Positions 7,962 through 16,285 of a DNA stretch of 37,068 nt are shown here, in pieces. The translations under genes and the position numbers were made by a program. Under the pieces are notes generated by a model. That model did not search any database. It saw only the letters and a list, made by a program, of their open reading frames with translations, and had not been told where the DNA came from. Origin of the DNA: CAYRUP01 sp964489265 (lineage in GTDB: Bacteria; Pseudomonadota; Gammaproteobacteria; DSM-16500). The first letter of the stretch is position 1; every line of letters begins with the position of its first letter. The stretch is from positions 1 to 37,068 of the forward strand of contig CAZAXX010000015.1 of assembly GCA_964489265.1 (NCBI GenBank), in the 5' to 3' direction.

Positions 7962-8822
7962 TCATAACCGAGCTGTGATCTTGTTTTTTTGATAATCACT
8001 TACAAACTGCCGATAACATGGCGATTCCAAGTACGTCTCCAACCATTTACTCAATGAAAAATTATTATTTTTCCGCTGATTTTCCGCACCAAATTCACTC
8101 GTCAACAACACACAATGTGCACCCGCCGTTACTAACTGGACTTTTAAAGAAGAATGCTGCAGACCAATCACATGCATTTGAGCAGCAACACCCGCTTCCA
8201 CACCGGCAAGTGAATCTTCGAAGATAACGACACGATAAAAATCAGTTGGATCCAGTTTAAATATGTCATGCGCTGCCAACAAATAAGGCTCTGGATCTGG
8301 TTTACTATTTTTATAATTTTCACAACCAATATAAGGGACAGAATTTTTTAATCCCATTTTTTCTAAAGCCATATTGATTACATCACAAGATGAGCCAGAG
8401 ACGATACACACTTTTTTATTTTCAGCCACCAAGGATTTAAGCAGGTTAACAGTAGGCGCAATCAACCAATCATCAGCCTTGACTGTTTGTATCATTTTTT
8501 TTATTTGTTCTTTAAACGTTATTAAAAAAATCTCGCGACTTTCTTCTTGAAGATTATGATTCTTTTTTAACATATCAAAAACATATTGATCCGCATGACC
8601 GCAAACATAGTCATAGGCTTGATCAAAAGATAAATCAATACTGAATTTTTTATCTCGCAAAACAGTTATTAATGCTTTTGCAATTAAAGGTTCACTATTC
8701 ACCAGTGTTCCGTCTAAATCAAACATATACACAACTTGTTGGTCGGAATTTTTTTTATCCCGACAAAAAACATTATTTTTTTTATATCCCAATATAAATC
8801 GAGTGCGAGTTCGATTGCGCAT
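7962..8822 (-). CDS. HAD-superfamily hydrolase (phosphoglucomutase/phosphatase-like)
   Basis: The 286-residue protein carries the four HAD motifs: FDLDGTLVNSE (nucleophile D35, D37), VSGSS, a lysine followed by PDPEPY, and EDSLAGVEAG. It has a helical cap between motifs I and II, as in beta-phosphoglucomutase and small sugar-phosphate phosphatases. The substrate cannot be read from sequence. The ATG at 8822 has a strong AAGGAAGAG, although the first 30 residues are an unusual basic extension before the HAD fold. The gene starts 15 nt after the transporter stop on the same strand, so they are probably co-transcribed and may handle the same metabolite. Confidence 0.88.
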   Translation of the reverse strand: MRNRTRTRFILGYKKNNVFCRDKKNSDQQVVYMFDLDGTLVNSEPLIAKALITVLRDKKFSIDLSFDQAYDYVCGHADQYVFDMLKKNHNLQEESREIFLITFKEQIKKMIQTVKADDWLIAPTVNLLKSLVAENKKVCIVSGSSCDVINMALEKMGLKNSVPYIGCENYKNSKPDPEPYLLAAHDIFKLDPTDFYRVVIFEDSLAGVEAGVAAQMHVIGLQHSSLKVQLVTAGAHCVLLTSEFGAENQRKNNNFSLSKWLETYLESPCYRQFVSDYQKNKITARL

Positions 8823-8837
8823 AATCTCTTCCTTATC

Positions 8838-10088
8838 TTATGAACGCGAAATTTTAACATAACCCGCGCTACAAATAACAATGATTATCAAAAGATAAAT
8901 ACACGGTGTAAGATAAATATTGTTGCCCATGCGAATCGTATTAGTGATAATCAATGGCGCCAAACCGCCAAACAAAGTAAAACCAATGTTATAACTTAGC
9001 GCCACACCTGTTAAGCGAATTTTAGATTCAAACAAGCTAGTCAGGATATACGGAACAATCATGGCAGCTGCGCCCTCTAAAGTCCCTAAAATAATTAAAC
9101 CGGTTGCGATGTGCGAATTGCTTAAGCTGAGATAACTCAAAGGAATTAGCACGCTGCACAACAATAATAATGATTTTAAAATGACTAATGGTGGGTAATG
9201 TTCTGCGATTAAACCTGTCATAAAAATTGTTACAACATTTGCGATCATCAAATAAGTCATCATGTAACTAATTTTCTGACTATCAATCTTGAGCATTTCA
9301 TGCAGATAAGTTGGCATGAAAACAATCGCAACGACTACCAACCCAGCCATGAGAGAAACAATCGCAGTACCGGCAAAAAAATTCATGAAGTGATGACGAA
9401 GCAAGTAAATTAAAGGTAATTTTGGTTTGTCATGAATCCTTTGAAAGACCGCTGTTTCTTGCAGCATTTTACGAATTTTGTAACTCACAAGACAAATGAT
9501 GCCGCCAAAAATAAAGGGTAACCGCCAACCAAAACTGGTTAACTGTTCTGACGTTAGAAAGTGATTTAATCCAGAATTGATTAACATTCCTAACAGCAAT
9601 CCGCCATTCACACCTGTCATGGTAATGCCAAAAGCGAGGCCTCTTTTGTGCGGAATGGTTTCGAATATATAGACATAGGTACTCGGTAATTCACCACCTA
9701 ATGCAAATCCCTGGAGCAACCGGAATACTAACAACAAAATCGGTGCGGTTATGCCAATTTGCGCATACGTCGGCAAACAACCAATACCCAACGAAGCAGC
9801 GCCCATTAAAACAATCGTAATAATTAAAACTTTTTTTCTGCCATACTCATCACCAATATGGCTGAATATAATGCCGCCAATTGGGCGCGCAATATAACCG
9901 AGGACAAAAATGAAATAACTTTGCATGATGACGATTGCTTCATTTTTCCCAGGAAAAAATTGATGTGAAAAATAAATAGAAAAAATGCCGTAAATAATAA
10001 AATCGTAAAACTCGAGCATTCCGCCGAGGGCAGCCAATGTAACGATTTTGCGTTCTTGTTTGCTAAGTGGAGTTGTGGTCTTTGTCAT
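8838..10088 (-). CDS. MFS transporter, metabolite:H+ symporter (ProP-like) family
   Basis: The 416-residue protein has about 12 hydrophobic segments. It opens with LGGMLEFYDFIIYG, typical of the MHS family (ProP, ShiA, KgtP), and carries the loop 2-3 motif GDEYGRKK (residues 79-86) plus RLLQGFALGGELP. Members import osmolytes or organic acids with protons, and the substrate here is unknown. Many Legionella and Coxiella MHS paralogues occur in host-adapted genomes. It is upstream of and probably co-transcribed with the HAD hydrolase. A perfect 16-bp palindrome lies 46 nt upstream of the ATG. No strong ribosome-binding site is visible. Confidence 0.92.
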   Translation of the reverse strand: MTKTTTPLSKQERKIVTLAALGGMLEFYDFIIYGIFSIYFSHQFFPGKNEAIVIMQSYFIFVLGYIARPIGGIIFSHIGDEYGRKKVLIITIVLMGAASLGIGCLPTYAQIGITAPILLLVFRLLQGFALGGELPSTYVYIFETIPHKRGLAFGITMTGVNGGLLLGMLINSGLNHFLTSEQLTSFGWRLPFIFGGIICLVSYKIRKMLQETAVFQRIHDKPKLPLIYLLRHHFMNFFAGTAIVSLMAGLVVVAIVFMPTYLHEMLKIDSQKISYMMTYLMIANVVTIFMTGLIAEHYPPLVILKSLLLLCSVLIPLSYLSLSNSHIATGLIILGTLEGAAAMIVPYILTSLFESKIRLTGVALSYNIGFTLFGGLAPLIITNTIRMGNNIYLTPCIYLLIIIVICSAGYVKISRS

Positions 10089-10133
10089 ATGATCATTATC
10101 TCGAATAACTATTACTAAACTCCCTATACTAGC

Positions 10134-10149
10134 ATTTAAGCGCTTAAAT
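10134..10149. promoter_or_regulatory. Perfect 16-bp palindrome upstream of the MFS gene
   Basis: ATTTAAGCGCTTAAAT is self-complementary over all 16 bases and sits between the transporter start and the end of the next gene. Its size and place suit a dimeric repressor operator for the MFS-HAD pair. It lacks a T-run and is a poor terminator candidate. Confidence 0.35.
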
Positions 10150-10184
10150 TTGATTTATTTTATTTTTGAGATGTTACCTATTCT

Positions 10185-13100
10185 TCAACGACGTCGGAAT
10201 TTTTTTGATGGGTCGTCATTATTCTCAGCTGGAGGAGATGGTGGAGACGGTGGAGATGGTGGAGATGGAGGAGATGGTGGAGTAGATCCAACAGCCGTAG
10301 CCGATGGCACTGGTAAAACCACTGGAGCAGGCGATTGCTGAGGACTCTTTTGTTCCTCAGACGCTAAGCGAGCAAGAACGAGAGCACTTGTTGAATTAGA
10401 CCGAGAAGGTGTTTCCACATGTATTTTAAGCTCTTGTACTGATAAAGCGCTGAGATGCTGTTGTAAATTAGCTTGTAAAACAGGAATAACTTGTTCCGCT
10501 AAACGGTTAGTCATGCTTCTCATGGTTTCTGACTTCATGTTTCCTAATAAATCTTTTAACTCATCCATTAAACTTGTTTCTTCCTTTTGAATACTTGTTA
10601 TGTCAATTGGTAGACTTTTTAATATTTCATAAAGCGACTTTACATATATCACACGCTCCACAAACGCTGCTTCTGCTTTTAATTCATCAAAGCGATGCTG
10701 CCAAGCTTCACATTGCTTTTGAACCTCACTTAAATCAGAATTTTTGGTTTCCTGTTCAGCGGATTGTTCCAATTTTTGCATTTTGTATTGAATTAAATTT
10801 TCAGAACGCTCTTTAAAGCCAGGATAACCAAGCGATTCTTCAAGGCTAGTTAAGGTTGTCAAAAGCAACATTGCTTCACGAGTATACTCTACAGTCCTAT
10901 CCAAATAGAGCTGATGTATTTGTTGATAAATGACTTGAAAATTTGCTTCCTGGTTAGATTTATTGAAATGATTTTTGTTAGGCAGTTTAACCGCAAATCT
11001 TTGCAAATCCATAAATTCAACTTCATTATCATCATCGACTGAAAGTAATTCTTTTAGGTTTCTAAAATTGTCGACTTGATTTACTAACTCAGATCCTAAC
11101 GCTGCATGTCCAAAAGTGCCCGTGTCTTGCAAACAGACTTTTGTTAATAATTTAAAATATTCTTTAATATCTGAATCAAAATTCCATTTTTTAAGAAGCA
11201 CTACTAAATGCGTTATAAATGCTTTCTTTATGACATTTTTAGCCTTGGGACTATTTAATAAATCGCTCATTAATTGGCTTAGCTCAATACGCAATAGTTG
11301 CTGATTAACATCCGCTAGCACGTCTTCACTACCTGATATTCCTTTTAAAGATCTTTGCAAATGCTCTAGATCTTTTTTATTTTGCATAACTAGAATTTCT
11401 CGACGCTCATTATCCGGTTTTTCTAGTAATTCTGAAACAAATTCCAGTCTACTCGATTTTCTCTTGATCGCATCATAGTGTTTCTTACGCAGATCATCTT
11501 CAAATACATTTGTTGGAAATTTGACATCGATTTTTTCATTCAAGGCGAATTTCAGCAGGAGGATTGCCTCGCCAAAGTTTTTTTCTTCTAGTGCGATTCT
11601 TAATTTTATATCAAAATCGTCGCGCATTTTATCTATTAATTTCTGATAAACAATATCTTTGTCTTCATGTGTAATTTTATCAAAATCCGCATGTAAATTA
11701 TTTAAATCCTCCATGGAAAAATCAAAATCAATATTTTCCTTAAATGCAAAATCAGCTAGAAGAAAAAATTCATGAACATTTTTTTGGTTTAACGCCGTAT
11801 CTAAATTTTCATGAAATTCATCTACCATTTTATCTTTTATACCAAAATAGACATAATCAGTTAACACTCGTGAGTGTTCCATTAACTCATTATAATTTGT
11901 CATAGAAAGTTCAAAATTAATTGCATTTTCAAAAGCGTGCGCAAGCATAAGATTTGATTCTCGAAAACCGCCTGAATTTAATATTCTATCTAAATCTTTA
12001 GAAAATTGACTTGGAACATCTGTAAGTGAGCTTTTATAAGTTGTTAAAGCCTCAAGCAAAACTGGTTTAGTTACAACACCAAGCAATTCATCAACAAGAT
12101 GCACGGGAATGGCTAAATTAACTCGTAATGCAAATGTGAGTTCTTCTTCAACATCAACAAGCCTATCATTTTTCAATGCTCGTCTAATTGCTCTAAGAAA
12201 CGGAATAAATGTATGCTGTTTTTTTATTTTTTCGTCCAGGCTCTTATATAACACTTCATCAACATGCTCCTTGTCTTCGCGCAACATATTATAGATGGGT
12301 AAAGAAAGTTGAAAATCAATATGATGATCAAAGGCATATTGCAACAGCAAAGGAAGTTGGGTTTTTGGGAAAATTTCAAAATCACTTACATTGCTCAGAT
12401 GGCTAAAGAGAAATTTAACCTTTTCAAATTTCTCTTCCTCCGGTGTTTCCTGCATAGAAAATCCTCTAGCAAGACTTTGGAATACGATATCTCCTGCATT
12501 TTCTAACCCAAGCTCATACATTCTCTCTGGGTATTTGCACAATTTATTATAGTCATCGAAAGAAAGCTGAAACGGAATGGAATTCATCGCAGCATGTACA
12601 AGCATCAGCTTGGCTTCATCAAGATTTCCGTGCGCGATTTCACGTTTTAAATTATCAGATAAATTAACAGCCAGCTCTGCCATGATTTTTTTTTCTAACT
12701 GCGTGAAGAGCATCTCATCGAGTATACTTTCATCGCGCTTTCTACTCAGCCATAACATATCAAACACGGCTAAGGAAATTTTGAAATTAATACCATTTGC
12801 GTTTTTGAGTTTATCTGCGAGAACGATATAATCTTTATCTTGTATAGCAGCTTCTAGTTCTTTAGAAAATTTTTCTTCTGGAGATACTTTAGATTCCTCT
12901 AACATTTCTTTGTTTGGCTTGCTCAAATATCTGCATAGTTCAGTATAAGGATATGAGACCGTAGACTCGCTTACGAGTCTTTCAATCTCTTTTTCATCTT
13001 TTAATGCATTAACATAATTTTCTCTTGAAGATGTTTTTTCATCGAAGACGGCTTGGCGAAATAGCACATGTGTTGTTAATGTTAAATCAGCCTTTGAACG

Positions 13101-13520
13101 TTTTCCTGGATCACCTGGCTTGATCTCGCTTAACTCAGCTTCAATCATTGCACATAATGCGGCTATTTCTGCCAAGTATTTATCATTGTAATGATCAAAG
13201 AGATAAATACAAAAAGGGGCATTTATTTGACGCAAATCATCCCTTTTATCATAATCGACTGCACTCTCCACAACTATTTTATAGGTATTAATTAATTTAT
13301 CTTGAATAGCTTTATGTAATATCAAATGAATTCTTGCTTTGGCTAATTCATATTGTGCCGGGTCGATAGAAATATGCAGTTTATATCTATCTTGAGTTCT
13401 TGATTGAGCTTGAGTATTTCTATAATAATGCCAAAAACCATTAGGACTTTGGTCATAAGGATCCGCTGGGTTTTTAGGACCATTGTCAGGCGGCAACGTT
13501 TTGCTTTCATCGGATCTCAT
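10185..13520 (-). CDS. Large repeat protein with OspF/SpvC-like N-terminal domain; putative effector
   Basis: The 1111-residue soluble protein has three parts. Residues about 40-165 resemble OspF/SpvC/HopAI1 phosphothreonine lyases: YKLHIS (K47, H49), YKIV (K81), R97, Y106 in FCIYLF and R155 match the order and rough spacing of SpvC active-site residues as I recall them. Residues about 220-690 hold seven degenerate helical repeats of 63-86 residues, each centred on a motif like INFELSMTNYNEL. A coiled-coil-rich region follows, then a tail with five consecutive Ser-Pro-Pro units ending KKFRRR. I chose the ATG at 13520 (AGGG 8 nt upstream). An in-frame TTG at 13571 has no such site. It has no signal peptide. 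A host-targeted effector role is inferred and unproven. Confidence 0.7.
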   Translation of the reverse strand: MRSDESKTLPPDNGPKNPADPYDQSPNGFWHYYRNTQAQSRTQDRYKLHISIDPAQYELAKARIHLILHKAIQDKLINTYKIVVESAVDYDKRDDLRQINAPFCIYLFDHYNDKYLAEIAALCAMIEAELSEIKPGDPGKRSKADLTLTTHVLFRQAVFDEKTSSRENYVNALKDEKEIERLVSESTVSYPYTELCRYLSKPNKEMLEESKVSPEEKFSKELEAAIQDKDYIVLADKLKNANGINFKISLAVFDMLWLSRKRDESILDEMLFTQLEKKIMAELAVNLSDNLKREIAHGNLDEAKLMLVHAAMNSIPFQLSFDDYNKLCKYPERMYELGLENAGDIVFQSLARGFSMQETPEEEKFEKVKFLFSHLSNVSDFEIFPKTQLPLLLQYAFDHHIDFQLSLPIYNMLREDKEHVDEVLYKSLDEKIKKQHTFIPFLRAIRRALKNDRLVDVEEELTFALRVNLAIPVHLVDELLGVVTKPVLLEALTTYKSSLTDVPSQFSKDLDRILNSGGFRESNLMLAHAFENAINFELSMTNYNELMEHSRVLTDYVYFGIKDKMVDEFHENLDTALNQKNVHEFFLLADFAFKENIDFDFSMEDLNNLHADFDKITHEDKDIVYQKLIDKMRDDFDIKLRIALEEKNFGEAILLLKFALNEKIDVKFPTNVFEDDLRKKHYDAIKRKSSRLEFVSELLEKPDNERREILVMQNKKDLEHLQRSLKGISGSEDVLADVNQQLLRIELSQLMSDLLNSPKAKNVIKKAFITHLVVLLKKWNFDSDIKEYFKLLTKVCLQDTGTFGHAALGSELVNQVDNFRNLKELLSVDDDNEVEFMDLQRFAVKLPNKNHFNKSNQEANFQVIYQQIHQLYLDRTVEYTREAMLLLTTLTSLEESLGYPGFKERSENLIQYKMQKLEQSAEQETKNSDLSEVQKQCEAWQHRFDELKAEAAFVERVIYVKSLYEILKSLPIDITSIQKEETSLMDELKDLLGNMKSETMRSMTNRLAEQVIPVLQANLQQHLSALSVQELKIHVETPSRSNSTSALVLARLASEEQKSPQQSPAPVVLPVPSATAVGSTPPSPPSPPSPPSPPSPPAENNDDPSKKFRRR
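10231..10282. repeat. 9-bp minisatellite encoding (Ser-Pro-Pro)n
   Basis: About six tandem 9-bp units of the type GGTGGAGAT (with point changes) encode the Ser-Pro-Pro run near the C-terminus of the large repeat protein. Units are in multiples of three, so slippage would change the length of the proline tail without breaking the frame. Confidence 0.8.
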
Positions 13521-13675
13521 CGTCAAAACCCTGAAAACTTTAGTTGAGTGAAACACTTGTACTATAACCAAAGTGTAGCATATACCATGCAGTTATTTGT
13601 CTTAACAGATGTCGCATCAAGAATTCAAATGACGAAATTATTCTTTGAATCAGTTAGTTATAGGAAAATAAAAAA

Positions 13676-13966
13676 TTAATGTTTGTTCAACTCGAATTTT
13701 CCTGCAAATCCCGTAAAAGCGCAATCAAGCACTAATTCTTTTATCTCAACGCCTTGTTCACTGGTAATTTTATCAAGCTCTTCTTGATTGGTTGCTATGT
13801 GACATAAAATATTAGCTAATAATAATTGCGCGGATTTGATTAAAACAATATTCATTTGCAATTCTTTTGATAATTTTAAAAAATCCTTCAATAGCGTTTT
13901 ACTTAATTTTTCAGTCAGGCTATTGATTGCATTAGTGAGTAATTCATCTTGTGAATCGTTTAGCAT
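13676..13966 (-). CDS. Small helical hypothetical protein
   Basis: The 96-residue product (MLNDSQDELLTN...) is almost wholly amphipathic helix with leucine-rich heptads and no signal peptide or recognised motif. The ATG at 13966 was chosen because GGGAG lies 9 nt upstream. An alternative GTG at 14023 lacks a ribosome-binding site. It is upstream of, and on the same strand as, the large lyase-like repeat gene (156 nt between them), so it could be a chaperone or partner, but nothing in the sequence proves it. Confidence 0.6.
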   Translation of the reverse strand: MLNDSQDELLTNAINSLTEKLSKTLLKDFLKLSKELQMNIVLIKSAQLLLANILCHIATNQEELDKITSEQGVEIKELVLDCAFTGFAGKFELNKH

Positions 13967-14092
13967 TTTTAAAATCTCCCAGGTAATTTCGATGACGCTT
14001 GTCGAATGATACGTCACACACACCTATCCATGCAATTTCATTGATCTTGTATTGATTCTATTTTATCATTAACAACAATCAGGATTGGACTA

Positions 14093-14779
14093 ATGATTAA
14101 ATCAAAAAAATTCATAACGGTAATTTTTCTTTTATTTGCCGCGAAAAATGCCTTTGCGCTAGAACAAAATGCTAAGCAATGGCTTGCTGTGAATGATCAA
14201 CAATCCTTATTTGTTAACAAAAAAATACTCTCTTATCTTTATTCTCAACTGAGATTGATTGATCAAACGCATCCTTGGCAAGCTATTTTTGTTGAGGGTG
14301 CCTTAGGTTATCCGTTGACGCTAAATACAAATATCTGGATTGGTTATCGCTGGACAGGCAGAAATCCTTATAATGATTTTTTTCAGGAAAATCGATTAAT
14401 TCAACAAATAACCTCGCAAAAAAAGCTGATTTTATATCATTTTGGTTTTCGAACTCGGTTAGAAGAAGTTTCACGTAGCAATGTGGGACAAATTTCATTA
14501 CGTCTTCGGCAGCGATTTGCTGTAGAAATACAACATAGTTTATTTTCGCAAGCAACCTTGCCATTTTTTTATGATGAAATTTTTTTCCAATTAAATCATC
14601 CTGACTATGCGACTAAAAATTTTGTTTCAGAAAATCGTTTGTTTTTAGGTTTTAATTTTTATCGATCGCCCAATGCGTGGTGGGAAATCGGATACATGAA
14701 TCAATATCAATATAAAACGCCGCAACAAACTCAAAATCAAATGAATCATATCTTATCGTTTACTTATAATGTTGTTTGA
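14093..14779 (+). CDS. DUF2490-like outer-membrane protein
   Basis: The 228-residue protein starts with a signal peptide (KKFITVIFLLFAAKNAFA, cleavage before LEQ). The mature part alternates polar and aromatic residues, as in a small beta-barrel. The early WLAVNDQQSLFV, repeated WIGYRW, ENRLIQQ and HFGFRTRLEE motifs match the DUF2490 family of outer-membrane proteins, which has no assigned function. AGGA lies 8 nt before the ATG. It ends near the promoter of the following gene, from which it appears independently transcribed. Confidence 0.75.
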   Translation: MIKSKKFITVIFLLFAAKNAFALEQNAKQWLAVNDQQSLFVNKKILSYLYSQLRLIDQTHPWQAIFVEGALGYPLTLNTNIWIGYRWTGRNPYNDFFQENRLIQQITSQKKLILYHFGFRTRLEEVSRSNVGQISLRLRQRFAVEIQHSLFSQATLPFFYDEIFFQLNHPDYATKNFVSENRLFLGFNFYRSPNAWWEIGYMNQYQYKTPQQTQNQMNHILSFTYNVV

Positions 14780-14793
14780 TTGATTTTTTCTAA

Positions 14794-14821
14794 TTGACAT
14801 TTATTAAAGAAACGCTATGCT
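14794..14821 (+). promoter_or_regulatory. Sigma70-type promoter for the two-TM protein gene
   Basis: A perfect TTGACA (14794-14799) and TATGCT (14816-14821) are spaced by 16 nt and end 33 nt before the chosen ATG at 14855. This is the strongest-looking promoter of the accessory region. Confidence 0.6.
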
Positions 14822-14854
14822 TTGGAACACTTTATATATCATGGAAGATTTTAT

Positions 14855-16183
14855 ATGCTTAGTAAGGCACGTTCAGCTCTTTTAGCAAATCCAGAACTTT
14901 CAGCAGCTGCTGTTTGGGCAACCACCTTTGTCGGTTATCTTTTTCCTTCTTTTATAAAATTACTGCCATTAGGCGCAGATTATCGTGATAGAAAATCCGA
15001 TAAAGAATCTGCACAAGGTATTGTTGATGGTGATTCAGTTAAAGTAAAAACAGATAAAGAAAAATTACGTGAAGCAAAACAGCGTATACTTGATTCAAGA
15101 TGCGCTCGAAATCAGACAAGCGGTTATCTTGTTTTTAATCAGCGTGCGGAAGTTTTTTTTATTAGGTTTAATGAATCTCTTCCCATGCCAGTTGAGACAT
15201 TAGAAAATTTATTGAAGATGCGATTTGCTCCAGACACAATGAAGACTGATGTTTCAACTCAAAACCTATACTACACCGAGACAGTTAACCGATACGGTTA
15301 TCATTGGGATTGTCATTACATTACGAACCCATGTGGTAAAGATATGAAAGGGAGTGAGATACACTGTTGTGGGCATATTGGCTGGTACGAGGATAAAGTA
15401 AGACATGATTATATCGAAACAACTACCATCAAAAATTATTACAAAAATATCTTAACTGGTGAATTTGAATTTGAGCCATTAGATTGCGGTTATTATTCTC
15501 GACGTTTTGGCATTGCAAAACCTAATACAGTCCTAACTCACGAAATCGGTCCTAATTACCAAGGTAAGAAAGAAGATGGCAAAACGTTTATTGACTATAG
15601 TCGCGACTGGGGCTCCTCAACCACTATGACCTATGTCATAGATGATCAAGTTGTTAAGCAGGGTATCTCTGTATTAAGAGAAGAAGACCAAAATCAGGCG
15701 ACAACTGATTATGTAACGCGTGTATTTCGTTTTTTTGCTAGTTTTTATACGGCACTTCAAGCAGCAAAGGCGACTAATTATTCCCTCGTGGAAGAACGCA
15801 TTAATCAAACTGTTCCAGGGCTTATTAATAATCTAGCTGCGGCGAATGAAACGTTAATAGAGCATGGAGTGGTTTTAGCAGGAGCACAGGCTAAACTTGA
15901 CGCCTCTGAAAGTGCATATGATGCAGGATTATTGCTTTGGTTATTACAACTCTTTTTAGTGCCTGCTGGAGCGGCTGGTTTGGTTTATTTAACTCTTTAT
16001 TGTTTGAAAGACAGATGCGATTCAAAGCAAACTGTTTCACAAACGAATGATGCTGATCTGGAAAAAGGAGCTTTAACTCAAAAGACCTCTGGTTATTCTC
16101 CGAGAAAATTTAATCAAAATGCGGCTCGAACTTCAGAAGGTACGATTGAAGAGGAGCGGTTGGTGAATTCACTTAGGAAATGA
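14855..16183 (+). CDS. Two-TM hypothetical protein with Glu-rich C-terminus; putative secreted effector
   Basis: I do not recognise this 442-residue protein. It has a hydrophobic segment near residues 12-33 and a long one near 359-384, leaving a 320-residue middle part with a Cys/His-rich patch (WDCHYITNPC then IHCCGHIGW) and many tyrosines, and a 58-residue polar tail. The tail ends with TIEEERLVNSLRK. A glutamate-rich stretch close to the C-terminus is a known feature of Dot/Icm substrates (the E-block), so secretion is possible but unproven. The ATG at 14855 has GGAAG at 7 nt, and a TTG at 14822 would fall before it. A good promoter precedes the gene and a hairpin terminator follows. Confidence 0.75.
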   Translation: MLSKARSALLANPELSAAAVWATTFVGYLFPSFIKLLPLGADYRDRKSDKESAQGIVDGDSVKVKTDKEKLREAKQRILDSRCARNQTSGYLVFNQRAEVFFIRFNESLPMPVETLENLLKMRFAPDTMKTDVSTQNLYYTETVNRYGYHWDCHYITNPCGKDMKGSEIHCCGHIGWYEDKVRHDYIETTTIKNYYKNILTGEFEFEPLDCGYYSRRFGIAKPNTVLTHEIGPNYQGKKEDGKTFIDYSRDWGSSTTMTYVIDDQVVKQGISVLREEDQNQATTDYVTRVFRFFASFYTALQAAKATNYSLVEERINQTVPGLINNLAAANETLIEHGVVLAGAQAKLDASESAYDAGLLLWLLQLFLVPAGAAGLVYLTLYCLKDRCDSKQTVSQTNDADLEKGALTQKTSGYSPRKFNQNAARTSEGTIEEERLVNSLRK

Positions 16184-16192
16184 TGTCATTGC

Positions 16193-16262
16193 TGTCATCC
16201 TGAACGAAGTGAAGGATCGCCATATTATAACTTAGCGATCCTTCACTTCGTTCAGGATGACA
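16193..16262. repeat. Palindromic repeat, GTTATAAC-core family, copy 3
   Basis: The outer arms (TGTCATCCTGAACGAAG and its mirror) are identical to copy 2 at 5188-5259, and the loop is ATTATAAC instead of GTTATAAC. The repeat lies between convergent genes, 9 nt after the two-TM protein gene. It is followed by a conserved extension containing a terminator hairpin. Confidence 0.85.
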
Positions 16263-16285
16263 AAGCTTGCTTTTCAAGCTTTTTT
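16263..16285 (+). terminator. Intrinsic terminator after the two-TM gene
   Basis: AAGCTTG and CAAGCTT form a 7-bp stem with a CTTTT loop, followed directly by a T-run (16280-16285). Read on the minus strand, the same bases encode the last residues (FKKA) and TGA stop of the P450 gene. Confidence 0.65.

Noticed and set aside
10150..10341. Plus-strand open frame with a Gly-Gly-Asp run
   Set aside because: It is the reverse reading of the Ser-Pro-Pro minisatellite in the large repeat protein and has no ribosome-binding site.
13521..13571. TTG start 51 nt upstream of the large repeat gene
   Set aside because: No ribosome-binding site, while the ATG at 13520 has AGGG at 8 nt.
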